From Loxodes magnus (Eukaryota > Ciliophora > Karyorelictea > Loxodida > Loxodidae), in assembly GCA_946699065.1 (NCBI GenBank), contig CAMPDV010000119.1, positions 62,001 to 126,000 on the forward strand: a stretch of 64,000 nucleotides of DNA, in the 5' to 3' direction. This document shows positions 25,193 to 38,203 of this stretch, in pieces; position 1 is the stretch's first letter, and each line of letters starts with the position of its first letter. The notes beneath the pieces were generated by a model. That model was not told the origin of the DNA. It saw nothing but the letters and a program-made list of their open reading frames with translations, and ran no database searches. The position numbers and the translations under genes were made by a program.

Positions 25193-27715
25193 TAAATATA
25201 AAAAATAATAAGAGTTGAATGGAATCTAAAGCTCAGAAAAATGATATAAAGGGATTTAATCAACATCTTCAGAGTTAAAAAAGGTATGAATTTCACTTTA
25301 AACTGACATAGAATATAAGATCTATTAAAGTATTTAATTTAGTAAAAGATGCTAATATAAATACCTAAATATATTAAATTTATAGTTGAAATTAGCAGCA
25401 GTGGTAGCATTCTAAAATATTACTTATATGAAATTAAATTTTTTAATGAATGAAGCTAGTTATATAACCCTAGTATGATTATAAGTAATTTGATTGTCTT
25501 TGAATTCTCTTTTTTTTTAACTTTTGGGTAAGTTAATTTACGTCTTATGATCACTGTAGAAAATTTTACAGGTTAAGCTTAAACTATAAATTGATGGAAT
25601 GAGGACTATTTAATAGGGTATCTCTATTTCAAATGAATAATGACATAACTAGGAGCTCTGGATATTGTCATAGTTTTATCATGAGAGTTCTATATCCTCG
25701 TTTTAAGTATGATAAGATGCATGATAATTTAAATATATCAACGATATTTATTGCTTAAAGTATACCAACTTGGCTAGAATATAGCATCCATATATATAAT
25801 TTCTATTATAGTATACTCAAGAAGCATATTTCAATAATGATAGCATACTTATATATCATAGATCTAAGTTTGAGGCATAAAGTATTATAAAATGGAGAGC
25901 TAAAGATCAACTTTAATTAAGTTAGCTTTATATTTTCTTTTGGTATAATTGAACAAATATAATGAGAGATATTAAAAGGTAATGATGTTCTTTTTCTTCC
26001 CTTTTAAATCGAAATATGAGTATAATTTTTTTAAGTTTAAAGGATTCAACAATCTAAAATAGAGAAGCTATATATTTCTAGTCAATTTTGCTAGTTTTAG
26101 TAAAGGATTGCTAAGGAATTCAAATTTTTCTAGTAATAGATGTTATTCACTAAAAGCTATAATAACATTATACTTAACATAAATCCAAAGTTCATCATAT
26201 AACTAGCTTTTTTTCAGAGATATGTTACATCTCTGCTTTACAATTAATATTTTAATTACTATACCAATATTGAATTTACAATGCTATGAATAAAGGATAC
26301 AACATCTTAAAATACTCAGTATAAGGAAACTAACTATAATGAAATCTCAGGAAAGTAGGCAAAAAATAAATCAATAAAATAAGCGTATTGATTTAAACTA
26401 GCTTTGATAGTATTAATCTATATACTTTTACACTATAGACATATATGTTATATGGTCTTAACTTCTAATTCTATTGTTTACTCCTTTTATCACTGTAAAC
26501 CTATCCTTACTGCTAATATAGCTGCTTAGAACAATTTATGTCTACATGCTTATCAAATATTTCTGCTTCCTTCGTTTTTACATTTTTTGAGTGTGTGCAG
26601 ACTTCATAATACATCTAACTTTCGTAGTTTATAAGTGAACACCATTCTTATGTACTTAAAAAAGCAGCTATTAATCAATCAAGCATTAAACTCTAGCACC
26701 CATTAAGTTAAAACTAGTTAATGCTATAAATATGTAAGACCAATAATTAGATTTAGCTATAATATTTAGATTAGAAACTGTATTCTAAATGACTCAATAG
26801 AGCTACCATTTTTATGTGTATCTATAGCATATTCGAGGTATTGGAATCATATGCTAATTATCATAGCAAACTTCTAATATGCTTCATGCATATAAAGCAT
26901 GCTTAAAAGAAGAAAAATCAGTAAGATTTAAATAGACTTACTCTTATGATATGCTAACTTAAGGAGAATCAGAAGGAACATAGTAATAGATACAATTTTC
27001 TAGCTAAGTAATATGATTATTATCATTTCGAAGTCAAAAAAAGGCTTTTATTAGCGATATGGCAAAATAGGGGAAGAATTTTTAAATCAGCTTGTGCTAT
27101 GATAAGCTATATAAACCTTAAAAATTCTTAGATTAGCAAAGGTTATGAAGACAAATCAGTATTTTAAGTCCTTTTTGTAATTGATGTCAAGAATCTAAGC
27201 TGAATTATAAACGTGAACACTATATAAAATTTGATTAACTAAATATTGGAAAATTCAATATGTTCAGTTGAGTAATTTTTAATAATGTAAATAAGGAGTA
27301 AGATAATAAGAGTTGCATATAAGCAATTATAGCATTGAGCTTCATTATAAATAACAAATTATTGAAATTATAGCATAAATTTGATTATAATCATCTATCT
27401 AGTTAATAAATGGGAATTAAGGGAAATTTAATCGCAGAAAAATATAGAAATATTTATAAATATTAGAAAAGTTTCTAATGTAGATATTAATATATTTTAT
27501 AACATATAACTATAAAATTTAGATATAAACAGTTATCTTAAAGTAAAACAATAGTAAAAAAGTAATATCATAGAAAGATTAAGTGTCTCATATGTTATGT
27601 ATGCGTGTAGTTTTAGAGTTAAGAATTAGATATAAGTCGCTCTCATTTATTTAAGGGTGCTCCTATTACATTCCAAAATGATTGATAAATGTGTTTGAAT
27701 AATTTATCATTTTAG
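25193..27715. other. AT-rich region without a confident gene
   Basis: One plus-strand frame from about 25560 to 27610 can be read with TGA as Trp and contains hydrophobic stretches that could be a multi-pass protein, but its composition (Leu, Ile, Phe, Tyr, Gln, few Gly/Ala/Asp) is what AT-rich noise gives in this code. No motif, RNA gene or repeat seen. Confidence 0.5.
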
Positions 27716-29640
27716 ATGCCAAGAAGTTTACTCGTAAAAGCAGTTTAAGTAATAATCTATCTATTCCTCTTTGAGTAATATTTTAGTTCTATAAGTTAAA
27801 CTATATTTCAGTTCTTGGATGTTACTTTCAATTCTATCGTAATTTCCTTTTCAATTTAGCCCTTCATTACAGTAGCAATCCTATAGTCACCTTTAAACTA
27901 TTCTGCAGACACTATCATCACATATTTGTATTAGTTTGAACTCCTTAATATCTACTCTTAGCCTAAAAATTTGAATAATGAAATTTAAGTTAAATTAAAT
28001 ATTTATATTTATGGTCTTAATGCCTCACTCGATTTTAATCTGTACAACAGATGAAATAAAACATGTTAAAGCAATAATAACCAACGTTACTAAGATAAGT
28101 GAAGCAAATATTCATATTCATTTTCCTATTTTCTTTTAATTAGCCATTAATTTAATATCCTTCTCGAACTCCTCTATATTTATATAGTCTTCATGCTAAT
28201 AGAATTTTACCCTTCCACTTTAACTGTATCAGCAATTCAAAGATATAGACAAATGATTTTTATGTTTGTTGTAGCTTTTCTTGGAAAAGGGAAAATGTCT
28301 GCTCTAAATTTTTTCGCGTTTTATTTGATTGGTTTAATTAGCGTTTGTTTGTATCTAGTCCAATCACTTTAAGCTTTTAGATTATTTGATATCTTTGTGG
28401 TCATCTGGTAGGCAATTCTCTGATATCGATACTTATCTGATTATTGAGGTAATTTTTGGAGGAGTATATTCATTTGTAGACTAACTACTTGCCATTTTTC
28501 CTGTTTCTCTTATTTTTCAGTTTATACAAAAACCTGAAAACATAGGATTTAAGAGTTGGCTTTTCAAAAGGGAAGCGTTTTATATAATATACTATCTGAG
28601 TATGATGAAGGGTGAAATATGCTTAGATAGGTATATTAGTATGAAGAAGGTAGGAGTAATAAAGTAGAACTAAAAATAGGTAAAATTAAATAACTCAAAA
28701 AGAGTATAAAAGATATATCTAAATTTATCATCAATAGGGAAATAAAACCAAGAAAATGGCTCTTAGTCCTTTATCAATTATCATTACTAGGATAGATACA
28801 GATGAAGAAGAGTATCAGAAGGCAGAAGAAGAGAAAAATTAGATTATTAAGAAGTAGAAATAAAAGCAGAAAGCACTTCTGTAGTAATAAAGCTAGAATA
28901 AGAAAATTTGATTTAGAGAGGATAGAGCGAAGCTTGGAATGGTAATTAATGATAAGTTTTTCACGAATAAAGAGCTTAAAAATTGTTAATCGGCTGATTT
29001 TAAAGAGAGAAATGCTGGATTAGCTTCTACTCCTTCATGTAGCAGTGATTGAACTTGCCTTCCCTCTTTGTATCCAAATATGAACCTAACGAGTAAAATA
29101 ATTAAGTGTGAAGATAATATTCACACGAGATCTTTGGGTTTCAAACTAACTGTCTAATTTTAACTGGAAAAAGAATCTATTTTCTGAGTTGTGACTAGAA
29201 GCGATGACGATGAGGTACAGAATAAATAAATGAAGGAGAATACTCAGCAAGTTATTTGCAAATTTCATAAGAATGCAAAAAGTGATCACGTTCATATCTA
29301 CCTTGGAAGTTCAGTCGGAGAGAAAGGAGAGTTTAGACCATTTATAAGTCAAACTCTGTAACTAATAGAAAAAGAGCAAAACAAAATTCTGACATCTTCA
29401 TTCACAAAGGAACAGTTAGCTAAGCTATCAGAAATAGAAGAGGAAGACACAGTCACTCTCGATCTTATTTTCTAAGATAATGGAAATGACTAAGTAAGTT
29501 TGCTCATAAACTGTAAGCTTATAACTTAGATTCTGAAATCTAACACAAAACTGATGAGATAATCTGCAATGCTTTTATTCCAAGATTCGAACCCTGAAAA
29601 TTTTATATTGTAGGTAATATATAAATTTAGGTTCAGGTGA
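27716..29640 (+). CDS. Multi-pass membrane protein with long cytosolic tail (or two adjacent genes)
   Basis: Model: 27716-28342, 28359-28703 and 28738-29640, 624 residues. The N-terminus is signal-like; a ~130-residue lumenal part carries possible N-glycosylation sites (NAS, NKT) and Trp codons as TGA. Several membrane segments follow (FMFVVAFLGK, FFAFYLIGLIS, DTYLIIEVIFGGVYSFV, LLAIFPVSLIFQF). The last exon is soluble and charged (DTDEEEYQKAEEEKNQ, EIEEEDTVTLDLIF). The first intron is a 16-bp GT-AG that restores the frame. The second (34 bp) is less sure; without it, ATG 28756 would start a separate 294-residue gene. A protein-like frame continues from 29640 to about 29960 and may be a further exon. 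Family not recognised; the topology suggests a receptor or transporter-like protein. Confidence 0.55.
28343..28358 (+). other. Proposed 16-bp intron in the membrane protein gene
   Basis: GTTTGTTTGTATCTAG. Splicing joins FFAFYLIGLIS to SNHFKLLDYLISLW and keeps a coherent membrane-protein frame for another 115 codons; unspliced, the frame degrades. Confidence 0.6.
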
Positions 29641-30249
29641 TGGAGTACATATAAACAAACTAGGAGTCGAAATAATAGAAAGCAAATACAGAATAACAGA
29701 AGGAAGCTTTTGCGACAAATATTGTAGCATTTTTTGAAAGAAATAACTTATAGTTGCTTTATCAGACCTTATTATTTATTTAGATATACTTAAACTAAAA
29801 ATTTTATCTTTTAATCGTAAAAATTATCAAAACAATGTTGGAGAATTAAAACTAAACTAGTCATATTTTTACCTAAAATAAGGTAATCATTATGCTGTGA
29901 GCTAAAATAAAACTAATGTAAGAATGTAAATGAAAGATATCTAAAGCTTAGAAAATTTAAGGGGTTTATTCAATATTGACTAATATCAATTATATTCACT
30001 TTTTTTGTCTAAAGTAATATGATATTGTCTTCTCAAGCATCCAATATACAGTAAATTTATTGATATCAGTTGCTAAATTTTATATGAATAATATAAAAAA
30101 ATGTGTATAATCTTCTTTCTATTAGTTGATACTAAAAATAGCCCAAATTAGACTCAGAGCCTATTTATATATTATTGATATTTGATATTATATTTATATA
30201 TAAATAGAATTAGCAACACAAGTCTAGGATTTCTTCCAAAAGCATCCCA
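29641..30249. other. Spacer, possibly with a trailing exon
   Basis: From about 29620 to 29960 one plus-strand frame reads with good composition (GSGDGVHINKLGVEIIES, ITEGSFCDKYC), suggesting more coding sequence of the preceding gene after an intron I could not place. The remainder to 30249 is AT-rich with no support. Confidence 0.35.
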
Positions 30250-32218
30250 ATGTTTCAAATACATTTCTACCGTTACTTCAATAAATTAAATTTCCTAGTT
30301 TTCTAATATCTCCTAATCTATCACTTTCCATAATTTAAGTCAATTTCGTTCTCATCTAGTCGATCAATCAACTACTACAATACTAATAAATATTCTTTCA
30401 AGTATCTATTTTAAATAGCGAAGAAAGAAATATAGGTATTTACTTTCTAAGCCTAAAGCTTATAACTAGAGACTTAGAACTATAGTAACAAAGATGATTC
30501 CATTTTTACTACTTTCATCAAATACTTCCATTAGCATCCTTTATTATCTATATATCATGCTATGTTACCCTTCTTATAGAATGCCATTCCAAGATACCAA
30601 CCTTCTTATAAAATATACCTAAATAGCTCTTTTGAATAATGTACTATAACTTGTTAAAATGGTAGAGGAATTAATTTAAGCTTCCTTACCTTTTACAAGC
30701 TTAAATATAGCCTCTTAGAATAAAATTCCTTCTATATACTAGAGCAACTATGTCAAGAGCTGTAGTAAGCATGCTATGTTTGACAAGTATCGGACGAAAT
30801 GAAAGCTGATTATACATAGGAATGTTAGTATCTTTGAAGTGATGGGTAATACTTATGATAGGGATACTTAGGATCTAGTAGGAAAGTAATGGCATTTCGT
30901 AGGATAGTGAACAAGTGTTGGACATTAGATGGATTTCAAAGTAATGTATAAGGCTTAAAGCTATATTTAAGATAGCAAATAAGAGTCTAAGGATATAAAA
31001 TGAGAGATATACAATTATTCATGGACTGTATAGTAATTTTATTGAGACATGGCTAGAGTAAAATGCATAACCATAAATTATGAAGATTAGGTAAATCTAA
31101 GCTGACTTAAGCAAACTTAGAGGAATTTCTCTAAAAGTGAAAAAGAGGAATTTAAGAAAAATAGAGAAAGCTAGGAGAATTAGGAAACCATCCCAACAGA
31201 TATTTTAGCAGGATTTATGAAGATAAAAAAATAGCCAAAATCTAGGCTGTGAACGTCACCTTTTATAAAGCCTTAAGGATTTCTTTAGATATATAAACTT
31301 GATTTATGAGATGAAAACTGGTAGCATCCAGTAAGAATCCATGCTACAATGTACTTATAAATGAACATTTTCAACATAATTGGTAACTATGACCATATTG
31401 ATCACGATTTATACTTCCACCACTTTGGAATCTGATTTCTCGATCCAAAAACAAAAAATTTAAATTTTCTAATGACAGCTTAAGCAATCTACGAAGGGTC
31501 TCAAAACAACTAAGTAAAAAAATGGTAGAGCACTAATTTCTTCTGGCAGGTTTAACAATTTTAAGATAACTAGGACATTATTAAGTGTCCAATCAGCATT
31601 AAATAGAACGAGTTCTAGCTTTATGAGTTTAAGAAGTCAAACTACATAAAGTTCAGAAATGTGATTAAGATGATCTACATATGGCAGAAGATAAGATATC
31701 AGCTGTTTTTTCCCTCTCTATTTCAGACTATTCCATTCTATATCCTAAAGTTCGAAGTAGCACCAAATTTAATAGAGATAAACGAATCTAAAAGAAAATC
31801 CCTCTTCAACCAAATTTATTAAACGAATACTTGCTAGAACCAGGATAAGGTTAAAGAAGGGTGAACTTGGAGGTGCAAGATCCCATAAAGTATTGAGGGG
31901 GTAATTAAACAGGTAAATTAAAATTAAGTAAACAAGGTTCAGAGTAAAATCTAATGGATGAACAGCTAAATAAGCTAACTTTACGAAGAGACATTTAAAG
32001 AATCTTTCAATATACACGATGCTTAGTTCTATCTAATAGCACATATAGACGTATAGGATAGCAAAATAAAAGAAAAAGACTAGAAGCATGAAGAATATAG
32101 TGCAGCCTTCAAGTACCAAAACAAGAAGTTTTACTTCGCGTATTACTTGAGTATGGTATCATAAGGAAAGAGCAACAATTGGATAAAAGATAGGTAGATA
32201 TTTAAGGAAATTAAATGA
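30250..32218 (+). CDS. Large unknown protein, Trp-rich, possible organellar presequence
   Basis: Model: 30250-30640 joined to 30666-32218 (25-bp intron), 647 residues. The N-terminal ~60 residues are aromatic and basic with few acidic residues, as in a mitochondrial targeting segment. The body is strongly protein-like (EVMGNTYDRDTQDLVGKQW, SEKEEFKKNRESQENQET, NYDHIDHDLYFHHFGIWFLD, EEYSAAFKYQNKKFYFAYYL), with about nine TGA and nine TGG Trp codons in the second exon. TGA at 32216 is the stop, right after KEIK. No family recognised. The second exon alone (from ATG 30776) is secure; the first exon and intron are inferred from frame and composition. Confidence 0.65.
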
Positions 32219-32365
32219 ACAAACATCAATATATAATTCTAGCTTTAAATGAACTATATTTATATGAAAAATATAAACTTAAAACTAAAAATTTAAATTA
32301 AGAAATTCTAGTTAAGAAAGATTTAAATTAGAAACTTAATATTGGAGCCATCTTCTGCTTAAAAA

Positions 32366-32860
32366 ATGAATCAAGAAAGTTTGTTGGTAGAAGGGTAACT
32401 AAGCGATGCCTTTGAGCAGCTTGAAGGAAACTGGAACGTAGGAGTAAGTCTGTGAAGTTAGATTTTGTAGTTTGTCAAAGTAGTAACAGTTAGAAATAAG
32501 GAGTAGCAAATTTAGTTAAAAGAAGCTCATTTAAAGCTTTAATAGTAGAACTTGGAAAAAAGATAGCTGAGAGATTAGATAAAATAACTATAGTATCAGA
32601 GATAAAGTAAGCTGATTTAAAAAGATATGGGAAATTTTTTTTAAACAAGCCGTAAGGAAGAATAGCAAATAAAGCAATTAAGTTAATAGCAGAGTGATAA
32701 TTTCAGAAGAAACATTGCTAATAACTAAACATCAGTAAAGCAGAGTATAAATTACTAGGAGAGTATATAAAGAGTTTCTTTAGGTGATGTAAATAAAAAT
32801 ATGCACTAAAAGCAAGCTAAAAGGAAGAAAGCGTTTATGGATTTTGTTGATAGAAAGTGA
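32366..32860 (+). CDS. Small coiled-coil protein
   Basis: 164 residues, ATG to TGA. An acidic N-terminus (VEGQLSDAFEQLEGNW) is followed by a long charged helix, largely Gln/Lys/Glu/Leu in heptad-like spacing from about residue 45 to 100 (KEAHLKLQQQNLEKRQLRDQ), and a basic end (QKQAKRKKAFMDFVDRK). One in-frame TGA (about residue 31) is read as Trp. The final TGA could also be Trp: the same frame continues through a hydrophobic stretch into more charged sequence (about 32910-33250, for example QKAKQ and VKGEIDSKTQFYKD), so a longer membrane-anchored coiled-coil protein is possible. Function unknown. Confidence 0.7.
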
Positions 32861-34120
32861 CTTCCTTAAATTTATTTTAGTAATAGTATTTTACTTGTTT
32901 GTATATTTATCAAATATAAGCAGAAAGTCAGAACAATTGCTCTATAGTATCAATAGATATTAAAAGAGTGAACTACTGCTTATTAGAAATATTCTTAATA
33001 GATAATATATATTTGAAGGAAAGTTTAGTCAAGAGAACTGCTAATTAGAAGCTTAAATGAAAGCCAGTTAAATAAATAAAACGCTTCTGATTTGAAACTA
33101 TATAATACGTTATTAACCAATCTCTAGATTTGCTAAATTAATACTATTTAGAGAGTAAAAGGCGAAATAGACTCTAAAACATAATTTTATAAAGATGCTA
33201 TCATTATTGGAAGTAATAATTAAGAATTAGGTAATTTATATTTAATTTATATCCTTATTTGTTAATTTTAATTAGTAATTTAATTAAATATAAATGAGTA
33301 AGCTAAGCTAATAAAAATAATTTTATATTCATCTCCCTAAATTTCCTTAATAGACTTAATCAACTTAGTGTTGTTTATATAAGTTGCTAAAGACTCTTCT
33401 ACCCTTTACTTATAAATAAGCTATATTTGCTCCTTAATTCAAGTGATTCTAATGAATTAAGCCAATTGATAGAACCAGATAATCTAACGTTCAGCTTTCT
33501 CCGTTTATTTTCTTTTTTAGTACAACTTTCATTTGATTTTAGTCTCAACTACCTAACTTCCTTCCAAATTTTATTCAATTATAGTCTATTTTAGATAATT
33601 AGAATTTAAGAGTCAAAACTATAGAATAAAAAAGAGAAGGAAAAAGAGTTTTGCGATCTAAGGGGAAAGAATTATATAATCGAGTAGTTGAGAAAAATGA
33701 TAACATATAGAATAATAAAAAATAAGCACTTCAGATTAAAGATTTACAAAACTAGCTAAATTATATAAGAAGTACCAATTATAAAATATTACTTAATAAG
33801 CTTCTAAATCAACGCTGCTTTATTTAATCCATAGTTGTATAACAGAACTTAAGAAGAAGCTAAATGTTCTGCTACTGATAAATCGAGTTACTGTATCAAG
33901 CATACTCAATAAATTGTCAACAGAAGTGGGATAAGTAACAATCTATTAAAAGATTAGAGGACAAGTTATCTGAGGTTTACTGTATCTTATGGCTTAGGTT
34001 AACTTTCTTGTTACTAATAAAAATTCCTTAAAATGTAAAGGCTTTTATTAGAAGAGTACTTCTTAAGCAAAAAGTTTCAAAGTTAATGAAAGCAAAAAGA
34101 TTTAAAATGGCAAGTAGATT
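32861..34120. other. Region with partial coding signals on both strands
   Basis: 32900-33260 continues the frame of the coiled-coil gene. On the minus strand, 33300-33560 has a protein-like frame (ENKRRKLNVRLSGSINWL, LELRSKYSLFIS). On the plus strand, 33600-34120 is open in the frame of the EF-hand gene with charged segments (IKKRRKKSFAIQGER), so that gene may start earlier. None can be fixed by eye. Confidence 0.35.
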
Positions 34121-34869
34121 ATGAATACGATATAATTAATGGCTTCATTGTTTTAAGGTAACAAGATTGAAATGCAAAATTTGTCACATTAAGCTTCACT
34201 GTAATAACCTTTCATAATTTTGGTAACTAAAAATATGGAGTCATAATCAGCCAAACAAACTAATGCTTCTTAGCTTTCTCCAAAGATAATGGAGAAATTA
34301 GACAAACTATTCAATCAATTTGATCCTACTGGAGAAAAGTGGATTGATGAGCATAAATCACTTGTTGTAAGTTTTTAAAATCACAGTGGTGGGGAACTAA
34401 GTTTGCCAAAATAAATACAAAGGCTATGTTTGAGAATGTGGATAAGTAACATAAAGGAGTTATCACTTATGAGGATTGAATCAATTTTTGGAATAAAATA
34501 GGACAATAAGAACATAGCGAGGAAGAAATTCTTTTAGAATTAGAAGCTCTCGAGAATAAAGAGTCATGGGTTTAATTTTCAGAATCAACTGTTCCAGATG
34601 TCACTGAAATGTCAAAGTGTTTCAGTGAAAACTATTAAAGAAAGCATCCTGAGGCTGAAATTGCGATTAAAAAGAAATAATTAGAAGGATATTAAGCAGG
34701 TGAGGAGATTTAGGCTGAACCAGGCGAAGAAGAAGAATTAAAACTAGTTGAAGAAGTCGAGGAGTAAGGAATAGCTAAAAAGGCCCCTCCAATTTATAAA
34801 CTGGCATCATAAGAAATACAGGTAAATTCTAATACAGAATCCTACTAAGAGAAGAAGTATCCTTATTGA
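34121..34869 (+). CDS. EF-hand protein with acidic C-terminus
   Basis: Model: 34121-34366 joined to 34387-34869 (20-bp intron), 242 residues. Two EF-hand-like units are split by the intron: KLFNQFDPTGEKWIDEHKSL (loop positions D, T, E, W, D) and MFENVDKQHKGVITYEDWI followed by NFW, the second a typical calcium-binding loop with the Trp encoded by TGA. This pair is common in ciliate regulatory EF-hand proteins. The C-terminal ~90 residues are Glu-rich (GEEEELKLVEEVEEQG). The first loop deviates from a perfect calcium site. Start chosen at the upstream ATG; 34235 (MESQSAKQ) or 34289 are alternatives. TGA follows KYPY. Confidence 0.75.
34367..34386 (+). other. Proposed 20-bp intron in the EF-hand gene
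   Basis: Begins GTAAGT and ends CACAG. Splicing links the first EF-hand unit to the second in one frame; without it the second unit is out of frame. Confidence 0.65.
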
Positions 34870-37026
34870 TACTAAAGCAAAAGGAAATATAAAAACGTTT
34901 GAGGTACAATCACCTAAGAGTGTATAGTTTAAAAAGCCTCAAATGTGATTAATATTTAACAATTTCAACATTTTATATATAAAGTTATTTTTTAAACTTC
35001 CTCTTTATTCAGAATTTAAGATCTCACTTGAATATGATTATTTATTAATTATTACAACCTATGAAATTTAATGCTTCAGAGTAGATTATAAAAAATCAGA
35101 TACTGGAGTTAAAAAAAATTAAGTTAATCACTATTGATAAGTAGGTTAATAAATTTAGCATACGATTATCGGATAGGGAACATTCGATAACTACAATAAA
35201 ATGACTAAATATTACTTAGCTTATAGTTTCTCTCTATAATACTATGAAGAATTTATTTGCTAACGTTAAGAAATCATTTACCTGCCTAGCTTTATTTATT
35301 ATCAAACTAACGAGGGAAAATTATAATATTTGGCTTTGCTTTTTATGCTAAATGGAATGAAAATCTACATTTCTTACCTAGGATAAATTTTCAATTTTAT
35401 AACGGAATAATTAATTTTAATTTCCTTTATAGGAAAGTTAAGTACTAATGATATGCCTAATTCCATTTTTCTATGGTTTAAAAAATAAGATAAATGGACT
35501 ATCTTTAATAGTTAATTCTATTCGACGAGTAGAGATCACTTATAGCCCTCTTTTATTTTATCTCATTTCAACTAAATAACCCATATTAATCATCATTTGT
35601 GAATAAAGAGGATAGCCATCATAAGATAACAATCCATCTATTTAAACTCTCTTAGACTGACTATTAGCCTTAGTAAAATAACATTGCTTGGAGGAACCTT
35701 TTTTAATACCCAAATAGGATTATTTAGCTCTTTAATTTTGAGTCTTTTCTGATATTATTATAGCTTTCTTAAACATAAACAGAACTATCTAAGCATAGTA
35801 ATTTTATTTATATCCATCCTAAATTAAAAAGAAACCTATATATTAGGAAATCGAAATACTAATAATGTGCATGTAAGGATTTTTGATTTTAATGAGTGAT
35901 TATTAATAATCACGGTAACGATTTGTAGAATAAGCAAGAAGGATATAATTAAAAAGCTCCTATAGATTTATTAAAAGCTACTCTATTTATCATATACTAG
36001 GTTGGAGATAGACACAGTCTATTTTACTTTATTGTTATTTATCGATGACAGTAAAGCTAAAATGATGCTACTAGCAGATTTATATAAAATAGAGTATTAA
36101 TTAAATAGCTCATTATGTTTAAGTTAATTGATACTTAAGATTAGGAATTACAATTTCAAGCTCTCAATAAAATATAGGGAATTTTTAATAAGCTTAGTCG
36201 CTTTTTAGCTGTCAAATCTTGTTCTAATAGTTTATTTGCCCGCTAAATTTTATATATTATAACTTCCTTGCCTTGAAAATAAAATTTTTACATCCTGTAG
36301 TGTTCCAATTTTGCAAGTATCTACATTATCTCCGTGATTAGTTTAATAACTTCACCTATTTTAGATTTTTAAAATTTAGTATTCGGTAATTTTCAATCCT
36401 CTTAAGAATATAGCGGTGTCATACTTTTTGCATAGCATAAGTTACTAAATTTCTTTTAGAAGAAGGTAGGCAAAATTGATTTCAATCCTTATCTTTAATA
36501 CAATATATTGCTTATTTACCCTTTAAATTATTCCTTTTGTATATATTATCTAAAGATAACGTTCTAAATGAAACTTAAAGGCTAACTTATTTTAAACTAT
36601 AAGGCTTTATAAATCTACCTGATTATCTTTTATATCTATAGTGATTATCTTAGCATATGTGTACATTTGGTTCCTTTATCTTAAGGTATCATAAACTTAG
36701 CTTCTATTATATATGCTAAATTGCTATATATTTACTTGCTAGGAAGGTAGATAATACTTATATCTTAACTATATACTTCTAAGCTTATTTGTATCCGCTT
36801 CTTATACTTTTGCCTCAAACTAATAGGCGTTTCTTTCTATATCTTCCTAACTTTCATCTTAATCACCTTTCTACCATCATAGCTGTATAAGCATAAACTA
36901 ACTCCTCGTAATTACCATTCGAAATATCAGATACATGTACAGATATTTGATAATAAGCTTAGAAAAATAGACAATAGACAAGGTAAAAAGTGCGCATTTT
37001 AAATATTGGGAAGAGGAATATAAATA
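34870..37026. other. AT-rich region without a confident gene
   Basis: All three plus frames over 34930-35900 can be read as hydrophobic protein-like sequence with TGA as Trp, so none is convincing. No homology, RNA gene or repeat recognised. Confidence 0.5.
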
Positions 37027-38193
37027 ATGGAATATTCACCTAAATTGAACGATTCTTTTGATAATACTAACAAACATAATAACGATCCTAGACCTTTTAC
37101 TGCTGTTATTAATAAAAGGAAAATCATCAGAGCTAAAAATACCTTTTTTGACTCTGAAAAACTGTATGACGAAACGCTTTCTCTGAAGAAGTAAATTAAT
37201 AACATGAAGGAGGAAAATATTAAACTTAAGACTCGTGTGTATACTCTTGAGAAGGAACTGAGCAAGAGTCCTATTTTAATGTCTGGGTAGGGAGGTAGTA
37301 ATACGGTTATCAATTTGAAGCAGAATATAAGGAGTATGAGATAAATTATTCGAGGCAAAGAAGAGGAGATTGACAAGATGAGAAGGAGCTTGAAGTTTAC
37401 TCACTAGCAAGAGATGGAGGTAATCACTTAATCATATATTGATGAGAATAAAAGACTTAAGCATATGCTAGAGGAGTTAATGATGAAACAGTTTGATGGA
37501 TAGACTTCAGTTATTAATACAAAGAAATTTGAAAAAGAGATTAAGCTCAAAAGTCTTAAAAAGGAAAACCAGGAATTACTAGAAATTCTTGGAAATAATG
37601 AAAGGGAAAACTAAGCAATGAGAATTAAGCTTATGGAATTAGAATCAAAAACAGTAAACACCAAGAAATCGAAACATAAGGAAGAGCTTAAGAAGCTAAA
37701 AAACACTAACTAAACATTGCTTTAGCAAATATATGATAAGGACTAGAAGTTATAGCAACTGTAAGATTAAATGAAGTAATTTGAGGAGGAAAAGATAAAT
37801 ACTGTAAACTCACAGAATGAAAAGATAATGGAGTTTACTGAGTAACTGTCCAAGAAAAACGAACAAGTTGAGAGTTTAATTCAGCAAAATGAAAGTTTAC
37901 AAAAGAGTCTAGCTCAGTTCTAGCAAGAAAACACTCAAATGAGATAGAATCTCTAGATAGCTAAAGAGCAAAGCTAAAAGAACTAAATAGAATATCAAAA
38001 CATATTACTATAATTAATGCAGCTGCAGAAGAACAAGAGTGATTTCTTAAGCAAATCAATGAAAATCAAAGGTGTTCTACAGACATTGCTTAACCTTAAG
38101 TAGAAACTGCTGAATGAAAGAAAGGAAGTGCAGCTGTATTTGGAGTTCTTCCAGTAGAATGTTGATGATTTCAAGAATAAATATTGTAATTGA
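37027..38193 (+). CDS. Coiled-coil protein resembling IQCE, first tandem copy
   Basis: 388 residues, ATG to TGA, almost entirely helical and charged after a ~60-residue head. The pattern KKQINNMKEENIKLKTRVYTLE, then VINLKQNIRSMRQIIRGKEEEI, then SLKFTHQQEMEVITQSYIDE with RLKHMLEE, matches by eye the conserved N-terminal coiled coil of IQ-domain protein E (KK..L..I.EEN..LKTKI..LE, VING.K.RI..LE...KEK, ...MK.T..EEM...ETYYEE..RL). IQCE is a ciliary-base protein in animals; a ciliary role here is inferred. No IQ motif is seen in this copy. TGA is reached 10 bp before the ATG of the next gene, which carries the same module. Confidence 0.8.
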
Positions 38194-38203
38194 ATTTTTT
38201 AAT

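Noticed and set aside
25560..27610. Long plus-strand frame readable as a multi-pass channel-like protein
   Set aside because: Needs many TGA-Trp codons at the random frequency, is poor in Gly/Ala/Asp/Glu, and other frames look equally good.
34930..35900. Three overlapping plus-strand frames that each look like a membrane protein
   Set aside because: All three cannot be real; this shows that AT-rich DNA in this code mimics hydrophobic protein.
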